A DNA stretch of 64,000 nt from JBBQUN01 sp963717115 (GTDB lineage: Bacteria > Actinomycetota > Acidimicrobiia > Acidimicrobiales > SZUA-35). The stretch lies in assembly GCA_963717115.1 (NCBI GenBank), contig CAVQVO010000017.1:1-64000 (forward strand), written 5' to 3'. Both the position numbers and the translations under genes were made by a program. The notes beneath the pieces were generated by a model. That model did not search any database. It was not told the origin of the DNA and saw only the letters and a list, made by a program, of their open reading frames with translations. This document shows, in pieces, positions 49,748 through 58,562 of the stretch; within the stretch, counting starts at the first letter, position 1; each line of letters begins with the position of its first letter.

Positions 49748-51055
49748 ATGACGGTCACCGAACACGACACCTCGGTCGAGAGCGAGGCGCCCATCGGGCA
49801 GATGCACCTGCTGCCCCGGCGTCACGCCGTCCTGCGCATGTCCGAGGTCCAGATGGCCGAGGCCGCCGATCAGCCCCTCGACGACGAGAACGATCAGACC
49901 ATGTTGATCAACATGGGCCCCTCGCATCCCTCGACCCACGGCGTGCTCCGGCTCATGCTCGAGATGGACGGCGAGACCGTCATGCGGTCCAAGCCGGTCG
50001 TCGGCTACCTGCACACCGGCATGGAGAAGCAGGCCGAGCACCTCACCTATCTCCAGGGCTGCACCAACGTCACCCGCATGGACTATGCATCGCCGCTCTT
50101 CACCGAGCTGGCGTTCTCGCTCGCCACCGAGAAGCTGCTCGGGGTCGAGGTGCCCGAACGGGCGACCTGGATCCGGATGCTCATGACCGAGATGAATCGC
50201 ATCTCGTCGCACCTGCTGTTCATGGCCACCAACGGCATGGACCTCGGCGCGGTGTCGATGATGATCTACGGCTGGCGCGAGCGCGAACAGGTGCTCCGCT
50301 TCTTCGAACAGGTCACCGGCCTGCGGATGAACCACAACTACATCCGTCCGGGCGGTGTGGCTGCCGACCTGCACGACGGCTGGCGCACCGACGTGCTGCG
50401 CCTGCTCGAGATGCTTCCGCCCCGGCTCGCCGAATACGACATCCTCATGACCGGCCAGCCGATCTGGCGGGATCGTCTGCAGGGTGTCGGCGTGATCTCG
50501 GCCGAGGAAGCCATCGCCCTGTCGGCCACCGGGCCGGTGCTGCGCTCGACCGGTGTCGCCGCCGACCTCCGCCGCGACCAGCCCTATCTGGCCTACGACC
50601 AGGTCGACTTCGACGTCGTCGTCGGCACCTACGGCGACTCGTTCGACCGCTTCGCCATCCGACTCAACGAGATCCGTGAATCGATTCGCATCATCCATCA
50701 GGTGCTCGATCAGATGCCGACCGGCGACTACCGGGTGCAGGACGCCAAGGTCACCCCGCCCCCGCGGGCCCGGATCGACGAGTCCATGGAAGCCCTGATC
50801 CACCACTTCAAGATCTTCACCGAGGGGTTCAAGGTTCCCGAGGGCGAGGCCTATGCGGCGGTCGAGTCACCCCGCGGGGAACTCGGCTGCTACCTCGTCA
50901 GCGATGGGTCGTCCAAGCCGTACCGCCTGTCGATCCGGCCGCCGAGTTTCATCAACCTGCAGGTCCTGCCCCACATGATGGCCGAGGGGCTCCTGGCCGA
51001 TGCCGTCGCCGTCATCTCGTCGGTGGACCCGATCATGGGAGAAGTCGACCGATGA
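49748..51055 (+). CDS. nuoD: NADH-quinone oxidoreductase subunit D
   Basis: 435 aa from the ATG at 49748. It begins with a 45-residue polar extension before the conserved NMGPSHPSTHGVLRLMLEMD. GYLHTGMEKQAEHLTYLQG and the quinone-site His and Tyr neighbourhood are present, as is the C-terminal INLQVLPHMMAEGLLADAVA followed by SVDPIMGEVDR. The protein has the hydrogenase-large-subunit fold and forms the quinone cavity with NuoB. A 4-nt overlap with nuoE follows. Confidence 0.95.
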   Translation: MTVTEHDTSVESEAPIGQMHLLPRRHAVLRMSEVQMAEAADQPLDDENDQTMLINMGPSHPSTHGVLRLMLEMDGETVMRSKPVVGYLHTGMEKQAEHLTYLQGCTNVTRMDYASPLFTELAFSLATEKLLGVEVPERATWIRMLMTEMNRISSHLLFMATNGMDLGAVSMMIYGWREREQVLRFFEQVTGLRMNHNYIRPGGVAADLHDGWRTDVLRLLEMLPPRLAEYDILMTGQPIWRDRLQGVGVISAEEAIALSATGPVLRSTGVAADLRRDQPYLAYDQVDFDVVVGTYGDSFDRFAIRLNEIRESIRIIHQVLDQMPTGDYRVQDAKVTPPPRARIDESMEALIHHFKIFTEGFKVPEGEAYAAVESPRGELGCYLVSDGSSKPYRLSIRPPSFINLQVLPHMMAEGLLADAVAVISSVDPIMGEVDR

Positions 51056-51681
51056 GTCGTCTGAACGCCGCCAACGTGACGCTGGCCAAGGAGATCATCG
51101 CCCGCTACCCGCGGCCGAAGTCGGCGCTGATCCCGCTGCTCCATCTGGCCCAGGAACAAGACGGCTACGTGGCCGACGACGCGATGGAGCACCTGGCCGA
51201 TCTCGTCGGCATCACGCCCGCCGAGGTGCTCGGCACCTGTTCCTTCTACGAGATGTTCGTCCGGCACCCGGTCGGCAGGTACAAGATCAACATCTGCACC
51301 AATCTCAGCTGCCAGCTCCTCGGCGCCGAGGAACTGCTCCACCACGCCGAGACCACGCTCGGGATCCGGTCGGGTGGGACCACCGACGACGGTCTGATCA
51401 CCATCGAAGACGTCGAGTGCATCGCGGCCTGCACCGAGGCGCCCTGCCTCAGCGTGAACTACCGCTACGAGAACCGGGTCACCACCGACGACTTCGATGC
51501 CCTGGTCGGCGATCTGCGAGCGGGCAAGCGCACCGACATCCCTCCCCACGGCACCCTCGGACTGACCCGCCAACACATCCCCACCGACCGGCTCGGCGGG
51601 GTGCAGACCCCCGAGCAGGCGGGCAAGCCCGACTGGTTCGCCAGCCGTGAGGTCTCCGACGCCGCCCCGGAAAGAGCGTAA
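51052..51681 (+). CDS. nuoE: NADH-quinone oxidoreductase subunit E (24-kDa type)
   Basis: 209 aa. The four Cys for [2Fe-2S] cluster N1a are in ICTNLSCQL and VECIAACTEAP, in the thioredoxin-like fold. The N-terminal helices contain YPRPKSALIPLLHLAQEQDG and VLGTCSFYEMFVRHPVG. The C-terminal 50 residues (with HIPTDRLGGVQTPEQAG) are an extension. It forms the NADH-input module with NuoF. Stop TAA is followed directly by the nuoF ATG. Confidence 0.94.
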   Translation: MSRLNAANVTLAKEIIARYPRPKSALIPLLHLAQEQDGYVADDAMEHLADLVGITPAEVLGTCSFYEMFVRHPVGRYKINICTNLSCQLLGAEELLHHAETTLGIRSGGTTDDGLITIEDVECIAACTEAPCLSVNYRYENRVTTDDFDALVGDLRAGKRTDIPPHGTLGLTRQHIPTDRLGGVQTPEQAGKPDWFASREVSDAAPERA

Positions 51682-53094
51682 ATGGCCACGAACTCCTACG
51701 TCCCCCACGCTCGCGGCTACGTCGACAACGACGGACCGAAGGTCGTCACCAGTCGGTTCCCCCACGAGGACAGCTACACCCTCGAGCGGTTCACCGCCAC
51801 CGACGGCTACACCGCACTGAAGAAGGCCCTCTCGATGTCGCCGGCCGAGGTCGCCGCCGATGTCAAGGAGGCCGTGCTGCTCGGACGCGGCGGTGCCGGA
51901 TTCCCCGCCGGAATCAAGTGGGGCTTCATGCCCCCGATCTGGCCTCGTTACCTCGTGGTCAACGGTGACGAGTCCGAGCCCGGGACCTACAAGGACCGGC
52001 TGCTCATGGAGCGCGATCCGCACCAGCTCATCGAGGGCTGCATGATCACCTGCTACGCCCTCGGCCTGAACCAGTGTTTCCTCTACGTCCGCGGCGAGAT
52101 GGCGGTGGCCCAGGAACGCATCGCCACTGCGCTCAACGAGGCCTACGCCGGTGGCTACGTCGGCAAGAACGTCATGGGCACCGACGTCTCGATCGACGTG
52201 ATCCTCCACTGGGGTGCCGGGGCCTACATCGTCGGCGAGGAGACCGCGCTCATCGAGTCCCTCGAGGGGAACCGGGGCATGCCCCGACTCAAGCCCCCGT
52301 TCTTCCCGGCCGCGAAGGGGCTCTACCTCAAGCCGACCATCGTGAACAACGTCGAGACGCTGGCCAACGTGCCGTGGATCGTCAACCACGGGCCGATCGA
52401 GTACAAGAAGATGGGTTCGGAGGCGTCGCCGGGCACCCGCATGTTGGCCATCAGCGGGCACGTGAACCGCCCCGGGGTCTACGAGGTCGAGCAGGGAATC
52501 ACCACGTTCCGCGACCTGTTCTACGGCGAGAACTTCGGCCAGGGCATCCGAGACGGCAACGATCTCAAGGCGTTCGTTCCCGGTGGTGGCTCGGCGCCCT
52601 GGTTCTTCCCCGAGCAGCTCGACGTTCCCCTCGAGGGACGGGTGGCCGGCGCCGAGGGATCGATGCTGGGATCGGGGGCCATCATCGTGATGGACCACAC
52701 GACCGACGCGGTCAAGGCCTGCCTTCGACTGGTGCGCTTCTACGCTCGGGAGTCCTGCGGCAAGTGCACCCCGTGTCGAGAAGGCACCAACTGGGAGGAG
52801 AAGGTCCTCCAGCGCATCCTCGACGGACACGGTCGGCCCGACGACATCGAGCTGTTGCTCTCGATCGGCGAGAACATCAGTCCGGGGCCCTATCCGGTCG
52901 CCGCCCATCCCGAAGCCGGCCTCACCGCCGTTCCCTTCCCCCCGAAGCAGACCACGATCTGCCCGCTCGGTCCCTCGTCGGTCGCCCCCATCACGTCGGC
53001 GATCCGCCGATTCCGTCACGAGTTCGAAGCCAAGATCGCCGCCAACCCCGATGCGGCCGCCGTCGATCCCGTTGCCGCAGGAGCGCATGCATGA
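51682..53094 (+). CDS. nuoF: NADH-quinone oxidoreductase subunit F (NADH/FMN-binding)
   Basis: 470 aa. NADH and FMN binding motifs are LLGRGGAGFPAGIKWGFM and VNGDESEPGTYKDR, followed by WGAGAYIVGEETALIESLEG. The [4Fe-4S] N3 ligands are in ESCGKCTPCREGTNWEEK and the distant Cys in TTICPLGPSSVAPI. It oxidises NADH on the cytosolic tip of complex I. It overlaps nuoG by 4 nt. Confidence 0.95.
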   Translation: MATNSYVPHARGYVDNDGPKVVTSRFPHEDSYTLERFTATDGYTALKKALSMSPAEVAADVKEAVLLGRGGAGFPAGIKWGFMPPIWPRYLVVNGDESEPGTYKDRLLMERDPHQLIEGCMITCYALGLNQCFLYVRGEMAVAQERIATALNEAYAGGYVGKNVMGTDVSIDVILHWGAGAYIVGEETALIESLEGNRGMPRLKPPFFPAAKGLYLKPTIVNNVETLANVPWIVNHGPIEYKKMGSEASPGTRMLAISGHVNRPGVYEVEQGITTFRDLFYGENFGQGIRDGNDLKAFVPGGGSAPWFFPEQLDVPLEGRVAGAEGSMLGSGAIIVMDHTTDAVKACLRLVRFYARESCGKCTPCREGTNWEEKVLQRILDGHGRPDDIELLLSIGENISPGPYPVAAHPEAGLTAVPFPPKQTTICPLGPSSVAPITSAIRRFRHEFEAKIAANPDAAAVDPVAAGAHA

Positions 53095-55550
53095 CTGCCA
53101 CCGACCCCGCCGTGACGGCGGCGACCACCGGCGTGCCCTTCACGCTCAACGGCACGGCGTGCACCGCCAAGGAAGGCGAGCTGCTGATCGACGCCGCCGA
53201 ACGCAACGGCGTCCACATCCCCCGGTTCTGCTATCACCCCCGGATGACCCCGGTCGGGATGTGCCGGATGTGCCTGGTCGAGGTCGACACCGGTCGAGGC
53301 CCGGCGCTGCAACCCAGTTGCATGCTCCCGGTCACGCCCGAGATGGCCGTCAACACCGAGACCGAGCCGGCCAAGGCGGCCCAGGACGGCGTGCTCGAGC
53401 TGCTCCTCATCAACCATCCGCTCGACTGTCCGGTGTGCGACAAGGGCGGTGAGTGCCCCCTGCAGGACAACGCCTACGCCTTCGGACCCGGCGAGAGCCG
53501 ATTCGTCGAGGAGAAGCGGCACTACGAGAAGCCGATCCCGATCAGCGACCTGGTCTACCTCGATCGGGAGCGCTGCATCCTCTGTGACCGATGCACCCGG
53601 TTCTCCAAGGAAGTGGCCGGCGACCCGCTGATCCATTTCATCGGGCGTGGCGCCGACACCCAGGTCAACACCTTCCCCGATCACCCGTTCTCGTCGTACT
53701 TCAGCGGCAACACCGTGCAGATCTGCCCGGTGGGGGCCCTCACGGCCGAGCCCTATCGATTCAAGGCCCGCCCCTGGGACCTGGCCGAGAACGAATCGAC
53801 CTCGACCGTCGACGCCACCGGCGCCCGGGTCGTCGTGCAGTCGTCCCGGGATCGCCTCCTGCGAGTCCTCGGCGTCGACTCCGACGCCGTGAACTGGAGC
53901 TGGCTCTCCGACAAGGAGCGCTTCGGTTACGAGGCCATCAACTCCGAGGACCGACTCCGGACCCCCCTGTCGCTGGTCACATCGGCCGACTCCGATCCCA
54001 CGCACGAACCGATTCGTTGGGCCGAGGCGGCTCGCCGCATCGCCGGCGTGATCGAGGCCGATCCGTCTCGGGTTGCCGTGCTCGGCGGCGCCCGCCTGCC
54101 GGTCGAGGGCCAGTACGCCTGGTCGAAGTTGCTGCGCGAGGTCGTCGGCATCCGGTCGATCGACGCCCAGCTCGGCGACGGCCTGCCCGACGCCGCGATC
54201 CTGGCGATGCCCCGGGCCACGATCGCCGACGCGGCGGCCCCCGGCGGGGTCGTGGTCCTCCTCGGTGCCGACCCCAAGGAGGAACTCCCGACGTTGTTCC
54301 TCCGGCTTCGTCACGCCGCCATCGAAGACGGCGCGGCGATCATCGAGCTCACCCCTCGGGCCACCTCGCTGCTCCCGCACGCCGCGGCGTCGCTCCACCC
54401 GCTCCCCGGCCAGGTCGCCCAGGTCGCCGAGGCCATCGCCGCCGGCGAGGTCAACCGGGCCTTCACCGGGATCGACTCGGCTTCGTTGGGGAAGGCCGTC
54501 GCCCTGATCTCGAGTGGACGCCCGGTCACCGTCGTCCTGGGTCGGGCCAATCTGGCCGAGGATCCGCACTTCGCGATCGACGCCGTCCAGGCCCTGCGCC
54601 GGCTCGCCCCCGATCTCAAGGTCCTTCCGGCGCTGCGTCGCGGCAACGTGATGGGAGCCCTCGAACTCGGGCTCACGCCCGGGATCGGGACCGACGGCTC
54701 ACTGCTCGCCAAGCCCGGACCCGACGCCACCGGGATCCTGCGGGCTGCAGCCGAGGGCAAGGTCGACACCCTGGTGCTGCTGGGCGCCGACCCACTCGTC
54801 GATCACCCCGATCGGGCCCTCGTCGAGCGGGCCTTCCAGGCCGTCACCAACGTCATCGCCGTCGATCTGTTCCTGACGGCTTCGTCGCAGCGGGCCGATG
54901 TCGTGGTCCCGGCGGCCGGATTCGGTGAGGTGGATGGCAGCTTCGTGAACATCGAAGGACGGCTGAGCCCGCTGCAGGCGAAGGTGACGCCGCCCGGTCA
55001 GGCCCGGGCCGACTGGATGATCGCCGTCGACGTCGCGGCCTCCATGGGCGCCGATCTCGGCTTCGGCACCCTGGACGAGCTGCGCCAGGAACTGTCGTCG
55101 ACCGTGCCGGCGTTCGCCCGGGTCGACTGGGCCGGCCTGACGACGGCCCCCGACGGACCGCTGCTCGACCTCGACCGGGCCTGGGACGTTCCGAGTGGTG
55201 CATCCGTCGTCGCTCCGCCGCTCGACGGCTACGGTCTGCGGTTGGTGGTCGATCGAAAGCTCTGGGATCTGGGAACGATGGTGCAGCAATCGCCGTCCTT
55301 GGCACATCTGGCCGAGCCGGCCCGCTTGTCGTTGGCCCCCGCCGACTTCGATGCCATCGGCGTCGCGCCGGGCACCGAGGTCACGATCGAGTTCACCGGC
55401 ACCAACCGGAGCCAACGGGCTTCGATCTACCCGTCGCCCGCGACGCCCCGGGGTACGGCCCATGCCGCGTTCCGGCTCAGCGGGCTGGATGCCGGAACGC
55501 TCGTCTCCACCGACCAACCGGTGGTCGATCTCCGAGTGGCGGCCAAGTGA
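53091..55550 (+). CDS. nuoG: NADH-quinone oxidoreductase subunit G
   Basis: 819 aa from the ATG at 53091. The [2Fe-2S] N1b ligands are in RFCYHPRMTPVGMCRMCLVE. The His/Cys cluster follows in INHPLDCPVCDKGGECPLQD, and ERCILCDRCTRFSKEV with VQICPVGALT supplies a further [4Fe-4S] site. The rest is the molybdopterin-oxidoreductase-type fold (about 230-690), and the C-terminal about 120 residues resemble a molydopterin dinucleotide-binding domain. Long NuoG proteins are normal for Actinobacteria. It connects the NADH module to the quinone module. Confidence 0.94.
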   Translation: MTATDPAVTAATTGVPFTLNGTACTAKEGELLIDAAERNGVHIPRFCYHPRMTPVGMCRMCLVEVDTGRGPALQPSCMLPVTPEMAVNTETEPAKAAQDGVLELLLINHPLDCPVCDKGGECPLQDNAYAFGPGESRFVEEKRHYEKPIPISDLVYLDRERCILCDRCTRFSKEVAGDPLIHFIGRGADTQVNTFPDHPFSSYFSGNTVQICPVGALTAEPYRFKARPWDLAENESTSTVDATGARVVVQSSRDRLLRVLGVDSDAVNWSWLSDKERFGYEAINSEDRLRTPLSLVTSADSDPTHEPIRWAEAARRIAGVIEADPSRVAVLGGARLPVEGQYAWSKLLREVVGIRSIDAQLGDGLPDAAILAMPRATIADAAAPGGVVVLLGADPKEELPTLFLRLRHAAIEDGAAIIELTPRATSLLPHAAASLHPLPGQVAQVAEAIAAGEVNRAFTGIDSASLGKAVALISSGRPVTVVLGRANLAEDPHFAIDAVQALRRLAPDLKVLPALRRGNVMGALELGLTPGIGTDGSLLAKPGPDATGILRAAAEGKVDTLVLLGADPLVDHPDRALVERAFQAVTNVIAVDLFLTASSQRADVVVPAAGFGEVDGSFVNIEGRLSPLQAKVTPPGQARADWMIAVDVAASMGADLGFGTLDELRQELSSTVPAFARVDWAGLTTAPDGPLLDLDRAWDVPSGASVVAPPLDGYGLRLVVDRKLWDLGTMVQQSPSLAHLAEPARLSLAPADFDAIGVAPGTEVTIEFTGTNRSQRASIYPSPATPRGTAHAAFRLSGLDAGTLVSTDQPVVDLRVAAK

Positions 55551-56836
55551 TGGGCCATCCCTTCCTCCGAGACGGGGTCGATTTCGGCGACGTCCTGCTC
55601 GTGATCGTCATGGCGGTCGCGGCGTTCGCCATCTGCCTCGTGGCCACCATGTTCATGGTCTGGTACGAGCGCAAGGTCGTCGGTCGGTTGCAGAACCGGC
55701 TGGGTCCCAACGTGGCCGGCCCCTTCGGCCTGTTCCAGACCCTGGCCGACGGCACCAAGCTCTTCATGAAGGAAGACATCATCCCGACCAAGGCCGACCG
55801 GTTCGTCTTCCAGCTGGCGCCCTACCTGTCGCTGGTCCCGGCCTTCCTCACCTTCACGCTCGTCCCGCTGGCCGGAGACTTCTCCGACGGCAAGTCCGGA
55901 ACGAGCACGGTGTTCGGGCGGGAGTTCTTCTGGCAGGTGGCAGACGTCCCGGTCGGCATCCTGTTCTTCCTGGCCATGAGCTCGATCGGCATCTACGGCG
56001 TCATGCTCGCCGGTTGGGCCTCGGGTTCGAAGTACCCGCTGCTCGGATCCATCCGCGCCACCGCCCAGGCGATCTCCTATGAAGCGGCGCTCGGTCTGTC
56101 GCTGGCCGCCGTCATCATGGTCGCCGGTTCGCTCAGCACCCACGACATCGTGCTCTCGCAGGTCGGTGACTGGGGCGTGAACTGGAACCTCGTCGCCACC
56201 GGCATGATCCCGTTCATCGTCTTCGTGATCGCCGGGACCGCCGAACTCAACCGACCGCCCTTCGACCTCGTCGAGGCCGAACAGGAGCTCGTCGGCGGCT
56301 TCCACACCGAGTACTCCTCGATCCGGTTCGCCCTCTTCTTCCTGGCCGAGTTCATGAACACGTTCACGATGTCGGCGATCATCGTCACCCTGTTCTTCGG
56401 GGGACCGAGCCCGTTCTTCGACATCCCGCTGGTCGACTTCTCCCTCGGCTGGTTCGGCGGCCTGCTCTGGTTCCTGTTCAAACTGAACCTGTTCCTGTTC
56501 ATGTTCGTCTGGTTCCGGGCCACGCTCCCGCGGGTGCGCTACGACCAGCTGATGGACCTCGGCTGGAAGCTGCTCATCCCGCTCTCGCTCGGCTGGCTGC
56601 TGGTCCTGGGCGGCATCCGCGTCGCCCGCGACGGCAATCTGGGCATCACCGACGATTCGATCGCCGACACGATCATCGTGATCATCGCCTCGGTGGTGGT
56701 CCTCGGCATCGGCGGAGCGCTGGTGTTGAAAGCATCGAAGAACGCACGAGACGATCGACTGGCCGCCGCCGGGATGTCGGCGGTACCGACCCAGCTCGGG
56801 GTCTCCGAACGGCCGGTCACGGGAGCAGATCACTGA
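55550..56836 (+). CDS. nuoH: NADH-quinone oxidoreductase subunit H
   Basis: 428 aa; the ATG overlaps the nuoG TGA (TGATG). Eight or more helices are seen, with conserved segments MVWYERKVVGRLQNRLGPN, TLADGTKLFMKEDIIPTKAD and ELNRPPFDLVEAEQELVGGF, whose acidic residues line the quinone entrance, and LFFLAEFMNTFTMSAI. It joins the peripheral and membrane arms. The C-terminus is about 60 residues longer than in E. coli. Confidence 0.95.
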   Translation: MGHPFLRDGVDFGDVLLVIVMAVAAFAICLVATMFMVWYERKVVGRLQNRLGPNVAGPFGLFQTLADGTKLFMKEDIIPTKADRFVFQLAPYLSLVPAFLTFTLVPLAGDFSDGKSGTSTVFGREFFWQVADVPVGILFFLAMSSIGIYGVMLAGWASGSKYPLLGSIRATAQAISYEAALGLSLAAVIMVAGSLSTHDIVLSQVGDWGVNWNLVATGMIPFIVFVIAGTAELNRPPFDLVEAEQELVGGFHTEYSSIRFALFFLAEFMNTFTMSAIIVTLFFGGPSPFFDIPLVDFSLGWFGGLLWFLFKLNLFLFMFVWFRATLPRVRYDQLMDLGWKLLIPLSLGWLLVLGGIRVARDGNLGITDDSIADTIIVIIASVVVLGIGGALVLKASKNARDDRLAAAGMSAVPTQLGVSERPVTGADH

Positions 56837-57540
56837 TGGGTTACCTCGAAGGATTCGGCGTCACGTTCAAGAAATGGGGCGAGGGCGTCGTCACCAAGGA
56901 ATACCGGGGCGGCGCCGGGAAGGGGCGCGGCGGGCCCAAGGACCAGAAGGCTCCCAAGCCTCCCCGGGCCCACGGTCGTCACGTGCTCAACCGCTACGAA
57001 GACGGCATGGAGAAGTGCATCGGTTGCGAGTTGTGCGCCGGTGTCTGCCCGGCGAAGTGCATCTACGTGCGGGGCGCCGACAACCCCGTCGACGAACCCC
57101 GCTCACCCGGCGAACGTTTCGGGTTCATCTACGAGATCAACTACCTGCGCTGCATCCACTGCGATCTCTGCGTCGAGGCCTGCCCCACCCAGGCGATCAC
57201 CGAGACCAAGCTCTTCGAGTTCTCGTTCAGCAACCGGGCCGACGCGATCTACACCAAGGACGAACTCCTCGTCGGCGACGACGGCTTGCCCCGGCACCTG
57301 CCCTGGGAGGACTGGCGTCCCGGTGAAGACGCCGACACGTCGGGCTGGATGCGCGCGACCTCACCATCGGGGAAGGCGTCCTACGAGGGCGTCGTCGGGT
57401 GGGCCGGCGAACTCGGGTACGGCGTCCGGGCCCCCGAGGCCGATCAGGCCGCAAAGGACGCCGAGCCGGCCTCGGCGCACGCCGATCCCCATGGTCACGA
57501 TGGACACGGCGACGCCGACGACCACGGGGGACACCACTGA
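56836..57540 (+). CDS. nuoI: NADH-quinone oxidoreductase subunit I with His-rich tail
   Basis: 234 aa. Two [4Fe-4S] clusters (N6a, N6b) are bound by KCIGCELCAGVCPAKCIYV and RCIHCDLCVEACPTQAI. The last 30 residues are an extra His/Asp/Gly tail, ending with HADPHGHDGHGDADDHGGHH, which is not needed for cluster binding and may bind metals. It lies between nuoH and nuoJ with 1-nt overlaps on both sides. Confidence 0.94.
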   Translation: MGYLEGFGVTFKKWGEGVVTKEYRGGAGKGRGGPKDQKAPKPPRAHGRHVLNRYEDGMEKCIGCELCAGVCPAKCIYVRGADNPVDEPRSPGERFGFIYEINYLRCIHCDLCVEACPTQAITETKLFEFSFSNRADAIYTKDELLVGDDGLPRHLPWEDWRPGEDADTSGWMRATSPSGKASYEGVVGWAGELGYGVRAPEADQAAKDAEPASAHADPHGHDGHGDADDHGGHH

Positions 57541-58175
57541 TGATGGATGTCATCGTGTTCGCCATCGCCGCGTTGATCGTGATCAGCGGTGCGATCGGCG
57601 TGATCGTCAATCCCAACCCGGTCCATGCCGCGCTGTCGCTCGTCGCCTCGTTCTTCGGGGTCGCCGTGCTCTTCGTGCTCCAAGAGGCTCACTTCCTGGC
57701 ACTGGTCCAGATCGTGGTCTACGCCGGGGCCATCGTCGTGCTGTTCCTGTTCGTGATCATGCTGCTCGGCGTCGACCAGACCGAGGACATCGCCGCCGAA
57801 CCGTTGGTGCATCAACGGCCCGCGGCCTTCGCTGCGGGCGCCCTGCTGCTGCTCACCATCCTCGGTGGCCTCTTCCTGTCGGGTCCCGGAGGCGACGACG
57901 GTGCGGTGGCCATCACCGGCCAGTCCTCGATGACCCGAGCCCTCGACGCCCCCAACCTCACGGCGGAACTGTCGGGCAGCACGGCCGCAATCGAGACCGC
58001 CGAACCGGACTCGAACGTGGTCGCGTTGGCTCGTGACCTGTTCACCCGCAATCTCTTCGCGTTCGAAGCCACCGCCCTCCTGCTCACGATCGCCACCGTG
58101 GGTGCGGTGGTGCTGGTCCGGAACCAGGGGGCGCAAGACGTCGCCGTCGACGAACCCGGGACGGCCGAACGATGA
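57540..58175 (+). CDS. nuoJ: NADH-quinone oxidoreductase subunit J
   Basis: 211 aa with five helices, the first four in VFAIAALIVISGAIGVIVN, HAALSLVASFFGVAVLFVL, FLALVQIVVYAGAIVVLFLF and AAFAAGALLLLTILGGLFL. YAGAIVVLFLFVIMLLG is diagnostic. The last helix comes after a 60-residue polar loop and is followed by a polar tail. It starts at the nuoI stop. A 76-bp gap without a clear promoter lies before nuoK. Confidence 0.93.
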   Translation: MMDVIVFAIAALIVISGAIGVIVNPNPVHAALSLVASFFGVAVLFVLQEAHFLALVQIVVYAGAIVVLFLFVIMLLGVDQTEDIAAEPLVHQRPAAFAAGALLLLTILGGLFLSGPGGDDGAVAITGQSSMTRALDAPNLTAELSGSTAAIETAEPDSNVVALARDLFTRNLFAFEATALLLTIATVGAVVLVRNQGAQDVAVDEPGTAER

Positions 58176-58251
58176 CCCGGACCCGGGTGAGACCGCCGAC
58201 CGTTCCCGAGACCCGCCACAAACGCACGACGACCGCAACCGAGGTGTTCCC

Positions 58252-58557
58252 ATGGAGGTGACGCAGACCTGGTACCTGGTGCTGAGCGCGGTGTTGTTCA
58301 CGATCGGCACCGTCGGGCTCCTGACCCGGCGCAACCCGCTGGTGATGTTCATGTGCGTCGAACTGATGCTCAACGCGGTCAATCTCAGCTTCGTTGCGTT
58401 CTCGAAGTCGCTCAACGACATTGCCGGTCAGACCGCCGTGTTCTTCGTCCTCGTGGTCGCAGCCGCCGAGGTCGTCGTGGGACTCTCCATTGTGGTGGCC
58501 GTGTTGCGCCGACGCCCAACCGCGACCGCCGATGACATCGCCGCTCTGAGGGGTTGA
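58252..58557 (+). CDS. nuoK: NADH-quinone oxidoreductase subunit K
   Basis: 101 aa with three helices. The conserved acidic residues of the proton path are in VMFMCVELMLNAVNLSFVAF and VVAAAEVVVGLSIVVAVLRR. Length and layout are standard. The start is the ATG at 58252 after GAGGTG. Confidence 0.94.
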   Translation: MEVTQTWYLVLSAVLFTIGTVGLLTRRNPLVMFMCVELMLNAVNLSFVAFSKSLNDIAGQTAVFFVLVVAAAEVVVGLSIVVAVLRRRPTATADDIAALRG

Positions 58558-58562
58558 TCGAG

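Noticed and set aside
50890..53088. 732-codon minus-strand frame opposite nuoE and nuoF
   Set aside because: Mirror frame of conserved complex I genes; Gly/Asp/Arg/Val-rich low-complexity translation with no domains.
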